This document shows positions 34,630 through 44,732 of a stretch of 64,000 nt of DNA, piece after piece. The stretch is from the NCBI GenBank assembly GCA_963728655.1, contig CAVSLD010000004.1, forward strand, positions 62,001-126,000, read 5' to 3'. The notes beneath the pieces were generated by a model, which saw nothing but the letters and a program-made list of their open reading frames with translations, was not told the origin of the DNA and ran no database searches. Origin of the DNA: Iamia sp963728655. GTDB lineage: Bacteria > Actinomycetota > Acidimicrobiia > Acidimicrobiales > Iamiaceae. Position numbers and translations under genes: made by a program. Each line of letters opens with the position of its first letter. The first letter of the stretch is position 1.

Positions 34630-36035
34630 ATGCACACCACGGCCCGACGCCTGCTCGTCGTCGCCATCGCCTTCCTCGCCCTCACCGCCGCGGCCTGCGG
34701 CGGTGACGACGACGGGGACACCGCCTCGGGCGGGACCGACGGGGGTGGCCCCGACGGGGCCCTCCTGGTCCCCCAGGACTACGACACCATCCAGGCCGCG
34801 GTCGACGCGGCCGAGGAGGGCGACCTGATCCTGATCGACGAGGGCACCTACGACGAGGCCGTCGACGTCACCACGCCGGACATCACCCTCCGGGGCGTCG
34901 ACCGCAACACGGTGGTCCTCGACGGCGGCTTCGAGCTCGAGAACGGCATGCGGGTCCTCGACACCGACGGCGTGGTGGTCGAGAACATGACCGCCCGCAA
35001 CTACCTGTCCAACGGCTTCTTCTGGACCGGGTCGGACCGCTACCGGGGCTCGTACCTCACCGCCTACCGCAACGGCGACTACGGCATCTACGCCTTCGAC
35101 GCCTACCACGGCCAGCTCGACCACAGCCTCGGCTCGGGCAGCCCCGACGCCGGCTTCTACATCGGCGAGTGCTACCAGTGCGACGCAGTGATCGACACCG
35201 TCGTGTCCGAGAACAACGGCCTGGGCTACTCGGGCACCAACTCGGGCGGCGAGCTCTACATCGTGAACTCGACCTTCCGCAACAACCGGGCCGGCGTCGT
35301 GCCCAACTCCGGGGCCTACGAGCTGTGCTACCCGGGTCGGCGCAACACCATCGTGGGCAACACCGTCTACGACAACAACAACGACGACGCCCCCGCCATC
35401 GACGTGGCCCTGCTGGCCCAGGGCAACGGCATCCTCATCGCCGGCAGCGTGGAGAACACCGTCGAGCGCAACCTGGTCTACGACCACGACCGCACCGGGA
35501 TCGCGGCCGTCCCCTTCCCCGAGGAGGACGCCAACGACGTGCCGCCCGAGCCCGAGGAGTGGGACACCCCCTGCGAGGAGCGTGCGCGACGAGCCCATCC
35601 CCGAGGAGGACGCCGACCCGGGCACCGTGCTGTGGCACCCCTACGGCAACACGCATCCGGGACAACGTGGTCGAGGACTCGGGGCTGGCCGACCTGGTGA
35701 CGGCCACCATCGAGGACGGCGACATCACGCTGGAGAGCCTCGGGAACTGCTTCTCGGGCAACACCTTCGAGACCACCGCCCCCGAGGACCTCGAGACCAT
35801 CGCCCCCTGCGACGGCGAGGGCGGGGGCGACTTCACCAAGGGCGCCTTCGACCTCATCCCGCTGATCGCCGACCAGGCGCCGGCGCCGCCCGACGACGCC
35901 TGGCGGACCACACCGGAGCCCGGTGAGCAGGACTCCATGCCCGACGCCACCACCGCCCCGGCCGAGCGCTTCGAGGGCCCCGAGGCCGTCGACGTCGACG
36001 CCATCGAGGTCCCCGAGAAGCCGGAGGACGGCTGA
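34630..36035 (+). CDS. Secreted right-handed parallel beta-helix lipoprotein (NosD-like), two frameshifts
   Basis: Lipoprotein signal (RRLLVVAIAFLALTAAAC) then DYDTIQAAVDAAEEGDLILIDEGTY, the start of a pectate-lyase-like/NosD beta-helix, followed by repeated coils rich in N and G (VVENMTARNY, IDTVVSENNGLGYSG, VNSTFRNNRAGV, ERNLVYDHDRTGI, RDNVVEDSGL). Breaks near 35580 and 35655 split the last third. The corrected length is about 467 residues, with an acidic Pro-rich tail. No catalytic lyase residues are obvious. The DUF1996 gene starts two bases after its stop, so they form an operon. Confidence 0.85.
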
Positions 36036-36037
36036 CC

Positions 36038-37007
36038 GTGGCCCGGCCCCCGCGGCGCGCGCTGGTCGCGGGGGCGGCGGTCGCCGTCGTCCTCGTGGTG
36101 GCCGGCGCGGCGCTGGCCGCGGGCCGGGGCGGCGGCGGCGGCGGCGGGGACCACGGTGACCACGGCGCCGCGGTCGCGCCTCCGGGCCGCCGACCCGACG
36201 CCGTCGCCCGCGACCCCGGCGCGCCACACCGGCCCCCAGGGGCGGGTGGGGCAGTTCGTGGTGGGCTGCGCCTACTCGCCACTCCGGGGCCCACGACCCC
36301 ATCGTCCACCCGGGCCACGAGGGCCGCTCGCACCGCCACGACTTCTACGGCTCGGTCGTCACCGACTCCTTCTCGAGGTCGACGACCTGCTGGCCGCCGA
36401 CACCACCTGCGACAAGAAGGTCGACACCGCGGCCTACTGGCAACCCACCCTCTACGACCACGACGAGGTCGTCGTGCCCCGAGAGGTGCAGGCGTACTAC
36501 CGGGCCGCGCCGGGCGTCGACCCCACCACGGTCCGGCCCATGCCCACGGGGCTGGCCCTGATCGCCGGGGACCAGACCGCCACCACCCCCCAGCCCGGGG
36601 AGGCCACGGGCTGGACCTGCGGCAGCAACACGACGCTGTCCGACGACCCGCCCGACTGCACCCCTGACGCCCCCCTCCACCTGGTGCTGACCTTCCAGGA
36701 CTGCTGGGACGGCACCTTCCTCGACAGCGTCGACCACCGCTCCCACGCGGCCTACTCCACCGACGGCGCCTGCCCCGAGACCCACCCCGTGGCGATCCCG
36801 CAGCTCACCGTGTCGATCGCCTTCCCGGTGTGGGGCGGGGGCCACGACCTGCGCCTGGCCTCGGGGAACATCTACTCGGCCCACGGCGACTTCTGGAACG
36901 GGTGGGATCCCGACGGGCTCCAGCGGGAGGTGGCCGCGTGCATCCAGCGCCAGGCGGTCTGCGACCTGGCCTCCAACCGCGAGGAGGAGTCGCTGTTCTC
37001 GGGCTGA
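36038..37007 (+). CDS. Secreted DUF1996-domain protein, three or more frameshifts
   Basis: Starts at GTG 36038 with a signal or anchor helix (ALVAGAAVAVVLVVAGAALAA) and a Gly-rich linker. The DUF1996 domain can be pieced together: QFVVGCAYSHSGAHDPIV and HRHDFYGS, then DTTCDKKVDTAAYWQPTLY, GWTCGSN, FQDCWDG, HPVAIPQLTVSI and DFWNGWD. Several paired Cys suggest disulfides in an exported protein. Breaks lie near 36190, 36275 and 36373. The domain occurs in secreted fungal and actinobacterial proteins; its biochemical role is unknown to me. Confidence 0.82.
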
Positions 37008-37046
37008 GCTCGGTGGGCCCCGGCCGCAGGCCGGTGGCCGCGGGCC

Positions 37047-37511
37047 TCAGCCGTCGGCGCCCGGCTCCACCACCCGCACGGTGCCGACCATGCCCTTGGT
37101 CGGGGTGCCGTGGAGGGTGCAGTAGTAGGAGACGTCTCCGACCTCGCCGAAGGTGATGGCGGTCTCGGTGCCGGGCTCGAAGGCGTCGGTGGGCACCTCG
37201 GGGATCTCGCCGTCGACGACGGGCACGATGTTGTGCTGGTTGCGGCCGTCGTTGCGGAAGGTGATGGTCGTGCCCGCCTCGACCTCCACGTACTCGGCCT
37301 TGAACTCGTTGTCGACGGCGTCGACCTCGACCGAGTCGGCCCCGGTCTCGTCGACGAACTCGACGCCGGACAGGTCGGGTCCGGCGACGGTGGTGCTCAC
37401 CCCCGGCTCGGACGCGGCGCTCTCCTCGTCGGCGCCGCACCCGGCGGCGAGCAGGAGCAGGACGGTGACGGCGAGGATCCCCCGGAGACGCATCCCGGCG
37501 ATGGTACTCAC
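37047..37511 (-). CDS. Cupredoxin (plastocyanin-like) lipoprotein
   Basis: The 154-residue product has a lipoprotein signal (ILAVTVLLLLAAGC, lipid Cys C25), a Ser/Thr linker and one cupredoxin domain. Type-1 copper ligands are visible as H93 (NQHNIV), C131, H134 (YYCTLHG) and M141 (KGM). It should carry single electrons at the outer face of the membrane. The start could be GTG 37511 or ATG 37493. It is convergent with the DUF1996 gene. Confidence 0.9.
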   Translation of the reverse strand: MSTIAGMRLRGILAVTVLLLLAAGCGADEESAASEPGVSTTVAGPDLSGVEFVDETGADSVEVDAVDNEFKAEYVEVEAGTTITFRNDGRNQHNIVPVVDGEIPEVPTDAFEPGTETAITFGEVGDVSYYCTLHGTPTKGMVGTVRVVEPGADG

Positions 37512-37562
37512 GACGCCCCGGCGGTCCGGATCGAGGTCCCACCCGGCCGGGACGGGCCCGGC

Positions 37563-38805
37563 TCAGGCCGCGCAGTCGAGCGGGGGGCGGCCGGTGACCT
37601 CGGCGTAGACGCGGCCAGGTCGTCGGCGGCGCGGGACCAGCGGTAGCGGAGGGCGGCCCGGGCCGCGGCCCGCGCCCATCGCGCTGCACGGCGCAGCGGC
37701 GTGGCCAGCAGGCCGTCGAGGGCCGCGGCCCAGCGCTCGGGGTCGCGCCCGGCGAGGAGCAGGCCGGTGCGGCGGTGGTCGACGAGGGTGGACAGCCCGC
37801 CCACGGCCGAGGCCACCACCGGGCGGCCGCAGGCGGCGGCCTCCAGGGCCACCAGCCCGAAGGACTCCGACCGGCTGGGGACCACGACCACGTCGGCGGC
37901 CCGGTACAGGCTGGAGAGCTCGTGGTGGGGGCGGGGCGCGACGACGCGGCACCCGACCGGCCAGGCCCGTGGTCGTCCACCAGGGCCGCGACCTCGTCGA
38001 GGCAGGCGTCGCCGTCGGGCGCCGCTGGGCCCGCCGCACACGACCAGCACGGCGTCGCGGGCGCGCATGGCGGCCAGGGCCCGCACGGCCACGTCGATGC
38101 CCTTGAGGTGCTGGATGCGCCCGACCAGCAGCAGCATCGGGCGCTCGCCCAGGTCGAGGTCGGCCACCGCCCGCCGGGCCGCGACCCGGGGGCCGGGCGA
38201 GAACAGGGCCCCCTCGACGCCCGGGGCGACGAGGGAGATGCGCTGGCGGGGCACGCCGTAGAGCTCGACCAGCTGGCGGGCCTCGGCCGGGCAGCTGGCC
38301 AGGACGGCGTCGGAGCAGGCCATGACCGCGGCCTCGGCCCGGGCCCGCGACTCCGGCTCGGGGTCGCCGGCGGCCGCCTTGACCCGGGCGAGGGTGTGGA
38401 AGGTGGACACCAGGGGGCGGTCGAGCTCGTGCTTGAGGCGGTGCCCGGCCACGCCCGAGAGCCAGTAGTTGGAGTGCAGCACGTCGGTGCCTCCGTCGGC
38501 CCGATGGCGGCGGCCACGCCCGTCGGCCCACCCGTCCACCACCGCGGGCAGGTCCTCCTTGGCCAGTGCGGGCGGCCCGGCCGGCACGTGGGCCACGGTG
38601 ACGCCCGGGCTCCACCCGCACCCGGGCGAGCCAGGTCCCGGCGGTCGCTGCGGACGTAGACGGTGCACTCGTGGCCGCCGTGGGCCAGGCCCGCGGCCAG
38701 CTCGCGCACGTAGACGTTCATGCCCCCGCTGTCGCCCGTGCCCGGCTGGGCGAGGGGCGAGGTGTGCAGGCTGAGGAGCGAGACCCGGGCCACGGGGGCG
38801 TTCAA
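37563..38805 (-). CDS. mshA: MshA-like glycosyltransferase (D-inositol-3-phosphate glycosyltransferase), several frameshifts
   Basis: GT4-family enzyme that starts mycothiol synthesis by adding GlcNAc to inositol 3-phosphate. The N-terminus SLLSLHTSPLAQPGTGDSGGMNVYVREL is diagnostic. Later landmarks are VLHSNYWLSGVAG, TFHTLARVK, LLLVGRIQHLKGID and the C-terminal SESFGLVALEAAACGRPVVAS (donor-site Glu). Breaks lie near 38605, 38500, 37965 and 37610. The TTG start at 38805 is supported because it overlaps the stop of the upstream regulator gene (TTGA). A GTG at 38793 is an alternative. Confidence 0.9.
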
Positions 38806-39290
38806 CCCCCGGCGGCCCCGACCGATTCCGGGTCGTCGGTCGATCCCCGTCGTCGTCGTCGCCGCTCGCGTCGGGGTCGGCCTCCTCGAGGTCGGCCTCG
38901 GCCCGGAGGGCCACGCCGACCGCGGCCTGGGCCGCCTCGGCCGCGGTGGAGGCGGCCCGGAACGACTCGTAGATCTGGATGAGGGTGCGCTTCTGCTCCT
39001 CGTCGATCCACGGGTCGCGGCGGATCTCGCCCACCAGGTCGGCGTCCTCGGGGCGCTCCTCGAGGATGCCGGCCCGCACGTAGAGGGTCTCCGAGCTGAT
39101 CTCGAGGGCCCGGGCGATCTGCTGGAGGATCTCGGCCGAGGGCTTGCGCAGGCCCCGCTCGATCTGGCTCAGGTACGGGTTCGAGACGCCGGCCATCTCC
39201 GACAGCTTGCGGAGCGAGAGGTGGCCGATGTGGCGCTGCTCGCGGATGAACTCACCCAGGTCACGCCACCGCTCCTCGAGCTCGGTCCAT
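38802..39290 (-). CDS. XRE-type helix-turn-helix regulator upstream of mshA, two frameshifts
   Basis: The N-terminal HTH (LRKLSEMAGVSNPYLSQIERGLRKPSAEILQQIARAL) covers about residues 20-70, followed by IDEEQKRTLIQIYESF and an acidic tail. One extra base directly after ATG 39290 is needed to enter the frame of ELEERWRDLGEFIREQR. A second indel near 38850 leads to an ending ESVGAAGG and a TGA overlapping the mshA start. The corrected length is about 163 residues. Translational coupling suggests it may control mshA or sense the mycothiol state; that is inference. Confidence 0.85.
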
Positions 39291-39371
39291 GGGACGAGGG
39301 TACGGGCCCGGCCGTGGGATGGAAACCACAGCGAGCGCGGCGCGACGCCGATCGCGAGCAGGCTGGGGCCT

Positions 39372-40234
39372 CAGCCCTGGCTGGCGACGAACAGGCCGCA
39401 GGCGAAGGCCCACGCCGGGGCGAGCACCAGCAGCGAGTCGAGCCGACGCGCCGCCGGGGCCCGGGCGTCGGCCGCGGGCAGGAGGGCCGAGCACGCCAGC
39501 TGGCCCAACGGGCAGGACACCGCGGCGAGGGCGGCGAAGGTGAACGCCGGGGACCCCGTCGAACGGGCGGCACCCGGAGCACGGCCACGATGGCGGCGGT
39601 GATGGCGATGGTGACGATGCCGACCAACGGGCCCTCGACGCTGTTGGAGGCGCCCGACCCGATGAGGAAGTCGCCCGCCTCGTAGGCCGAGGCGAACAGG
39701 ACCAGCACCACGGCCGCACCGATCTCCAGGTCACGGGTGAGCAGCACGCAGGCCGCGGCCAGCCCGAAGGGCACCGCGGCCAGCACCGTGGCCCCCGCCG
39801 CGCGGCAGCACCTCCTCGCGGCCGGTGCCGCACGCACGCCGCCACCGCCACCGCGGCCACCACGACCACCAGGACCGCCCCGCCGAGGTAGCCGCTGCCG
39901 GCCGCGCCGGCGGCCCCGACCGCGCCGCCCGCCGAGGCCCGGCGACCCAGGCGGTCGGCCGGCCGTCCCGCCTCCCGGGCCCGCTCCGCCGACCTCCAGC
40001 GCGGCCCAGCCCGGCGGCGACCCCGAAGAGCAAGCGCGCACGGGGCGCCCAGCCCAGGGCGAGGGACGCCCATGGCGGCGATGAACCAGACCACGCCGAG
40101 GGTGACCTTGTAGCCGCTGGTGTCGTAGACGACCGCGTAGCGGCGGCCCAGCAGGGTGCGGCGGGCTCGCCGGCCCCGGTGACCGGGCGCTCGCGGCCGC
40201 GGACCGCTACCTGACCGGTGAGGGGCACCGGCAC
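39372..40234 (-). CDS. Polytopic membrane protein, weak CdsA-like features, several frameshifts
   Basis: Pieces in three frames give a multi-helix protein: YAVVYDTSGYKVTLGVVWFIAAMG, then PFGLAAACVLLTRDLEIGAAVVLVLFASAYEAGDFLIG, VGIVTIAITAAIVAVL, PLGQLACSALLPAA and RRLDSLLVLAPAWAFACG, ending at TGA 39372-39374. The last segment recalls the R-x-D-S-x-x-x-x-x-P end of phosphatidate cytidylyltransferases, but the full CdsA signature is not seen. The start is unclear: GTG 40234 or 40228, or a continuation from the MoaD-fold gene upstream. Function unknown. Confidence 0.6.
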
Positions 40235-40717
40235 CGAGCGCAGACGGGTGAGGCGGTCGGCCCGGGCGGGTGCCTCGGTCGCGCCCGGGCCCGGCTCCGA
40301 GGTCGGGTGCGCCGGTCGATGGTGCGGGTGCGGGCCACGCCCGCGGCGTGGCGGTCCGACGGCACACGGCCCGGCGGGGACGGCCGACGGCGCGCCGCGG
40401 TCGGGGCGGACCGAGGCTCGTGGCGGGGGCGGGTCGGCGTCTCGGACGGGTCGGCCTCCGGGCGCGAGGAGGGCTCGGCGCCACCGGAGACCGGGCGGGA
40501 GCACCGCCACCTCGTCGCCGGGGCCCACGGGCTGGGCCCCGTCGGTCGGGCTCCCGTTGCACCAGACCCGGCTGCTGTCGAGCACGCGGCCGAACTCCGT
40601 GCCCGTGGCGCAGGCCGTGGCCGCGGCGAGCACCTCGTCGACCGTCGCGCCGGGGACGTCCTCGGTGGCGGTGCCGGCGGCCTCACGGGCAGCAGCGAAG
40701 AGCCGGAGCACAGCCAT
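40207..40717 (-). CDS. MoaD/ThiS-family ubiquitin-fold protein, uncertain 3' end
   Basis: From ATG 40717: M-A-V-L-R-L-F-A-A-A-R-E-A-A-G, then VDEVLAAATA, VWCNGSP and GPGDEVAVLPPVSGG. This is the beta-grasp sulfur-carrier pattern with the Gly-Gly at about residue 80 (ends at 40480). A one-base break near 40495 precedes VSGG. No stop follows the Gly-Gly. One frame runs through Arg/Pro-rich sequence to TAG 40207 and another continues into the membrane protein. Either the stop is lost by an indel or this is a fusion. The usual role is sulfur transfer for molybdopterin or thiazole. Confidence 0.72.
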
Positions 40718-40784
40718 GGTGGGCGCCGATGCTACCGGTGCCGGTCGGAGGGGGCCCCTTCCGCGCCCTCTAGGTTGTCCCGCC

Positions 40785-41421
40785 GTGCCCGGTCCGACGC
40801 GCATCCTCGTGGTCCGCCACGGCGAGTCGACGTGGAACGCCGACGGCCGCTGGCAGGGCCAGGCCGACCCGCCCCTCACCGACCGGGGCCGGCAGCAGGC
40901 CGCCGCCGCCGCGGCCGCCGCCCCGCTGGCGGACCGGATCGTGTCGTCGGACCTGCAGAGGGCCCGGAGCACGGCCGAGCTGCTGGCCGGCCCCCGGCCC
41001 GTCGCCGTCGACCCGGACCTCCGCGAGCGCGACGCCGGGGCCTTCTCCGGGCTGCGTCGGACCGAGATCCACCAGCGCCACCCCGGGCTGCTGCCCGACG
41101 ACCCGGCCCGGGTGCCGGGCACCGAGGGCGACGGGTTGATCGCCCCTCCCGGGTGGGAGCCCGACGCCGCCCTGGTGGTCCGGGCGTGGGCCGGCCTCGA
41201 CCGCCTGGCGGCCGGCCTGGCCGGCGGCGGGACCGGCCTGGTCGTCTCCCACAGCGGGCTCATCTACGGCCTGGAGACCGACCTCGGCGCGCCCCGCGAG
41301 CGCATCGCCAACCTCGAGGGCCGGTGGTTCCACCACGACGGACGGCGGTGGGCCCTGGGGCCGCGCCTGCACCTCCTCGACCCCGCGGCAGGAGACGGTC
41401 ACGCCCCGCGACCAGCTCTGA
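40785..41421 (+). CDS. Histidine phosphatase (phosphoglycerate mutase-like), one frameshift near the 3' end
   Basis: GTG 40785 gives PTRILVVRHGESTWNADGRWQGQADPPLTDRGR, with the catalytic RHG motif at about residues 11-13. SSDLQRARSTAELL, the acid/base Glu in DLRERDAGAFSG, and VVSHSGLIYGLE (second His) follow. About 210 residues. An indel near 41395 is needed to end at TGA 41419-41421. It is divergent from the MoaD-fold gene. In mycobacteria a related enzyme acts on glucosyl-3-phosphoglycerate; the substrate here is open. Confidence 0.87.
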
Positions 41422-41460
41422 CCGGGGGCGCCGGGACCGGGACGGCCGGGGCCGGGCGGC

Positions 41461-41684
41461 TCAGAGGCAGGAGGTGGGCGGCGCAGGCCAGGGCGGTCGG
41501 GTCGGCCGCGAGGGCTCGTCGCCGAGGGGACCCCCGCAGGTCCCGCAGCGGCCGTAGGTCGCCGGCGTCGAGGCGCTCCAGGGCGGCCTCCACCGCGCTC
41601 AGGTCGTCGCGGACGGCTAGGTCGAGGTCGACCGGCTCGTCGAGCGCGGACCCTCGGGAGGGCGGGGGCGGGCGGGTCGTCCAC
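41461..41684 (-). CDS. Small TraR/DksA-like zinc-finger protein, frameshifted
   Basis: Pieces from GTG 41684: VDDPPAPALP, then (after a break near 41655) DLDLAVRDDLSAVEAALERLDAG, then (break near 41558) YGRCGTCGGPLGDE, then (break near 41515) LAADPTALACAAHLLPL. This is the coiled-coil plus C-x-x-C zinc-finger layout of small DksA/TraR proteins (AALERLDAGTYGxCxxCG...RL...P). Only three Cys are visible; the His of CAAH may be the fourth ligand. The corrected length is about 74 residues. Family members bind RNA polymerase; function here is inferred. Confidence 0.7.
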
Positions 41685-41740
41685 GGACCGCACCCTAGGA
41701 GCGGGCCGGCCCAGGTGAGCGCGCCGGCCGGCGGCGCCGG

Positions 41741-42972
41741 TCACGACGGCGGGGCCGGGCCGGGCGGCGGTCGATCCCGCCCCGCGTGCGAGCGACGTCG
41801 GGCCAGGGCGGCCACCCCGCCCCCGGCCAGGACCACGGCCGCCGCCCCCGCCGACCCACATGCTGGTGACGGGCCAGTCCTCCCCGCCCGGTGCCGCGGT
41901 GGCGGCCGAGGTGGGGCCGGCCGCGACCTCGTCGTCACCGCCGGCCGCCGACGGCGGGCGTGGAGGCGGGGGCCTCGGTGGTGGCCGTGCTCGCCGGGCC
42001 GACGAGGCGGGAGGGGCGGTCGTGGTCGGCCCCGGCCCCGGGTGCGCCGGAGGGCACGGGGGGCAGCACGTCGTCGGTCGACCTCGCCCGCGGCGGCGAG
42101 GAGGAAGCCGGCGTCGAGCAGGGCCGCGGCCTCGGCGTACTTGGCGTCGCTGCGGATGACCACGGTGATCAGGGTCCGCCCGTCGCGCTCGGCGGCGGCC
42201 ACGAAGATGCTGCCGGCGGCGTCGGTGGCCCCGGTCTTGAGCCCGATGGCCCCCTCGTAGGCGCCGAGGAAGCGGTTGAGGTTGGTGACGAAGTGGGGCT
42301 TGCCGTCGCCGCCGATCCAGTCGTGGCGAGGGGTGGCGGACGATGCCGGCCAGCACCGGGTCGGCGAGGAAGGCCCGGGCCGCGATGGCCAGGTCGCGAG
42401 CGCTCAGCTGGTTGCCGCCCGACACCGACCGGACGTCGTCGAAGCCGGCCGGGTCGCGGACCACGGGGTCGTCCTCCATGCCCAGCTCCTGGGTCAGGGC
42501 CGCGGCCTGCGGCCTCGAAGCCCGACCATGGTGCCGCCGCCGGCGGCCTGGCCGAGGGCCCAGGCCGCGTCGTTGCAGGAGCACAGCAACGCCGCGTACA
42601 GGAGGTCCTCGACCCCCAGTGGCTGCCGGCCTGGAGCCCGAGGCGGTGGGGCTCGGCCAGGGTGGCGGTCCGGCGAGATGGCGATCTCCTGGTCGAGGTC
42701 GAGCTGCTGGCGGACGAGGAGGGAGGTGAAGATCTTGGTGGTGCTGGCCGGCAGCATCGGGGTGCGGGCGTCGTGGGCCGAGAGCACCTCGCCGGTGTCG
42801 GCGTCGACGACGATCGAGGCGGCCGGCGGGGGCACCGGCGCGACGGTGACGATCGGGCTGTTCGGGTCGGCGGTGGCTCCTGGGCCGCCAGCGGGTGCGC
42901 GACGAGGGCCGCGACGAGGAGGAGGAGGCGAGGCCGAGGAGGGCCGGGGACCGCCGGAGCACCGGGTGCCAT
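41741..42972 (-). CDS. D-alanyl-D-alanine carboxypeptidase (PBP5/DacA family), many frameshifts
   Basis: Trims peptidoglycan pentapeptides. It starts at ATG 42972 with a signal peptide (RLLLLVAALVAHPLAAQ). The mature domain has VVDADTGEVLSAHDARTPMLPASTTKIFTSLL with the SxxK motif (STTK), the SxN-type CSCNDAAWALG, SGGNQLSARDLAIAARAFLADP, and the KTG motif in GLKTGATDAAGS. The C-terminal transmembrane helix (VVLAGGGVAALARRR) follows a Pro/Ala-rich linker. Frame changes occur roughly every 100-150 bases between 41.85 and 42.9 kb. The corrected length is about 408 residues. Confidence 0.85.
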
Positions 42973-43030
42973 GGTGGCCGCGCGCGCGGGCCCCCCGGGT
43001 GAAGCCGGGCCCGCCCTGGGCCGGTCCGGT

Positions 43031-43813
43031 TCAGTGGCTGCAGGACCCGGGACAGGAACTCCCGGGTCCGCGGCTCCTCGGGGTCGCCCAGGACCTGGGC
43101 CGGGGGCCCCTGCTCGCAGATGACCCCCTCGTCCATGAACACGACGTGGTCGGCCACCTCGCGGGCGAAGGCCATCTCGTGGGTGACGACCAGCATCGTC
43201 ATGCCCTCGTCGGGCCAGGGTCGCGCATGACCTCGAGCACGTCGCCGACCAGCTCGGGGTCGAGGGCGCTGGTGGGCTCGTCGAAGAGCATGATGTCGGG
43301 GTCCATGGCCAGGGCCCGGGCGATGGCGACCCGCTGCTGCTGGCCCCCGCTCAGCTGGGCCGGGTAGGCGTCGGCCTTCTCGGCCAGGCCGACGCCGTCG
43401 AGGCAGCCGCCGGGCCACCTCCTCGGCCTCGGCGGCGCCGCGTCGGCAGCACCTTGCGCTGGGCCAGGGTCACGTTGCCCAGGACCGTCTTGTGGGGGAA
43501 GAGGTTGAACTGCTGGAACACCATGCCCATGTGGGCCCGGGCGTCGTCGAGCTCGCAGTCGGGGTCGGTGACGTCGACGCCGTCGACGATGATCCGGCCC
43601 GCGGTGGGGTCCTCGAGGCGGTTGACGCACCGCAGCAGGGTCGACTTGCCCGACCCCGACGCCCCGATGATGCACACCACCTGGGCCGGGGCCACGTCCA
43701 GGCTGATGCCCCTGCAGCACCTCGACGGGGCCGAAGGACTTGTGCAGGTCGAGGATGCGGATCTCGCCGGCCGGCCCGCCGGGTCCGGGCCGCCGGCCTC
43801 CGCCGGCGCTCAC
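43031..43813 (-). CDS. Polar amino acid ABC transporter, ATP-binding protein, several frameshifts
   Basis: The GlnQ-type ATPase begins at GTG 43813 (IRILDLHKSFGPVEVLQG). It has Walker A GASGSGKSTLLRCVNRLE, the Q-loop MVFQQFNLFPHKTVL, signature LSGGQQQRVAIARAL, Walker B IMLFDEPTSALDPELVGDVLEVM and the H-loop VVTHEMAFAREVADHVVFMDEG. Breaks lie near 43710, 43420, 43215 and 43038. The start overlaps the permease stop (GTGA). It is the last gene of the SBP-permease-ATPase operon. Confidence 0.92.
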
Positions 43814-44716
43814 CGGGCCCGCTGCTGGCGACGCTCGAGGCGGGGACCATCTGGGTGAAGGGGATGGTGATGACCACGTAGATGATCCCGACCACGATCA
43901 GCGGGGTCATGTTGAAGTTGCCCGGACACGCCGTCGCGGCCGAACTTGGTGAGCTCCTTGCTGTCGATGGTCGTGCCCAGCACCGACAGCAGGGCGGTGT
44001 CCTTCAGCAGGAGGATGACCTCGTTGGCCATGCGGCGGGACGATGATCCGGAAGGCCTGGGGGATCACCACGAAGACCGTGGTCTGGGTGGGGCTCATGC
44101 CCAGGGACCGGGCCGCCTCGGTCTGGCCCTCGGGCACGGCCTGGAGCCCGGCCCGGATGGTCTCGGACATGTAGGCCCCGGCCACCAGGCCCAGGGCCAG
44201 GATCCCCGCCCCCGACAGCGTGGCCACCCCCGGGATCTCGAGGTCGGGGATCTTCAGGTCGAGGGCGATGGGCAGGGCGAAGCCGACGATGATGATGGTG
44301 AGCAGGGCGGGGAGGCCGCGGAACAGCTCGACGTAGACCCGGGCGTAGACCCGCAGCAGCCACACCGAGGAGAGCCGGGCCAGAGCCGACACCAGGCCCA
44401 GCACCAGCCCCAGGCTGAAGGAGAAGACGTGTAGAGGACGGTGTTCTTGGCCGCGACGGTGAGGACGTCGGGGAGCTGCTCCCCGGCGATCTCCAGGTCG
44501 AAGAGGTTGTCGAAGACCCGGCGACCAGTCGGTGAGCAGCGACCAGGGCCGCCGACGAGGGCGACCCCGACCACCCACCCGGCCGACCTGGGTGACCAGG
44601 CGGCGCCGGGTGGGGGTGAGGGCGTGGCGTCGGGACCCGGCCGCCGGGGCGACGGGCGCGCGGACCTCCTCGAGCGGGTCGGCGGGAGGGGCTGCGGGCG
44701 GGGTGGGCTCGGTCAC
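43810..44716 (-). CDS. Polar amino acid ABC transporter, permease (HisM/GlnP type), several frameshifts
   Basis: Pieces give a His/Glu/Gln/Arg/opine-family permease: NTVLYT near the N-terminal helices, then RVYARVYVELFRGLPALLTIIIVGFALP (the conserved E-x-F-RG-x-P), GLVAGAYMSETIRAGLQAVPEGQTEAARSLGMS (the EAA loop), VVIPQAFRIIVPP, DTALLSVLG and a last helix IIYVVITIPFTQM. It ends LERRQQRAR at TGA 43810-43812. Breaks lie near 44525, 44430, 44040, 43921 and 43840. The GTG start is 16 bases after the binding-protein gene. Confidence 0.9.
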
Positions 44717-44732
44717 CGGACCGGGTCCCCGG

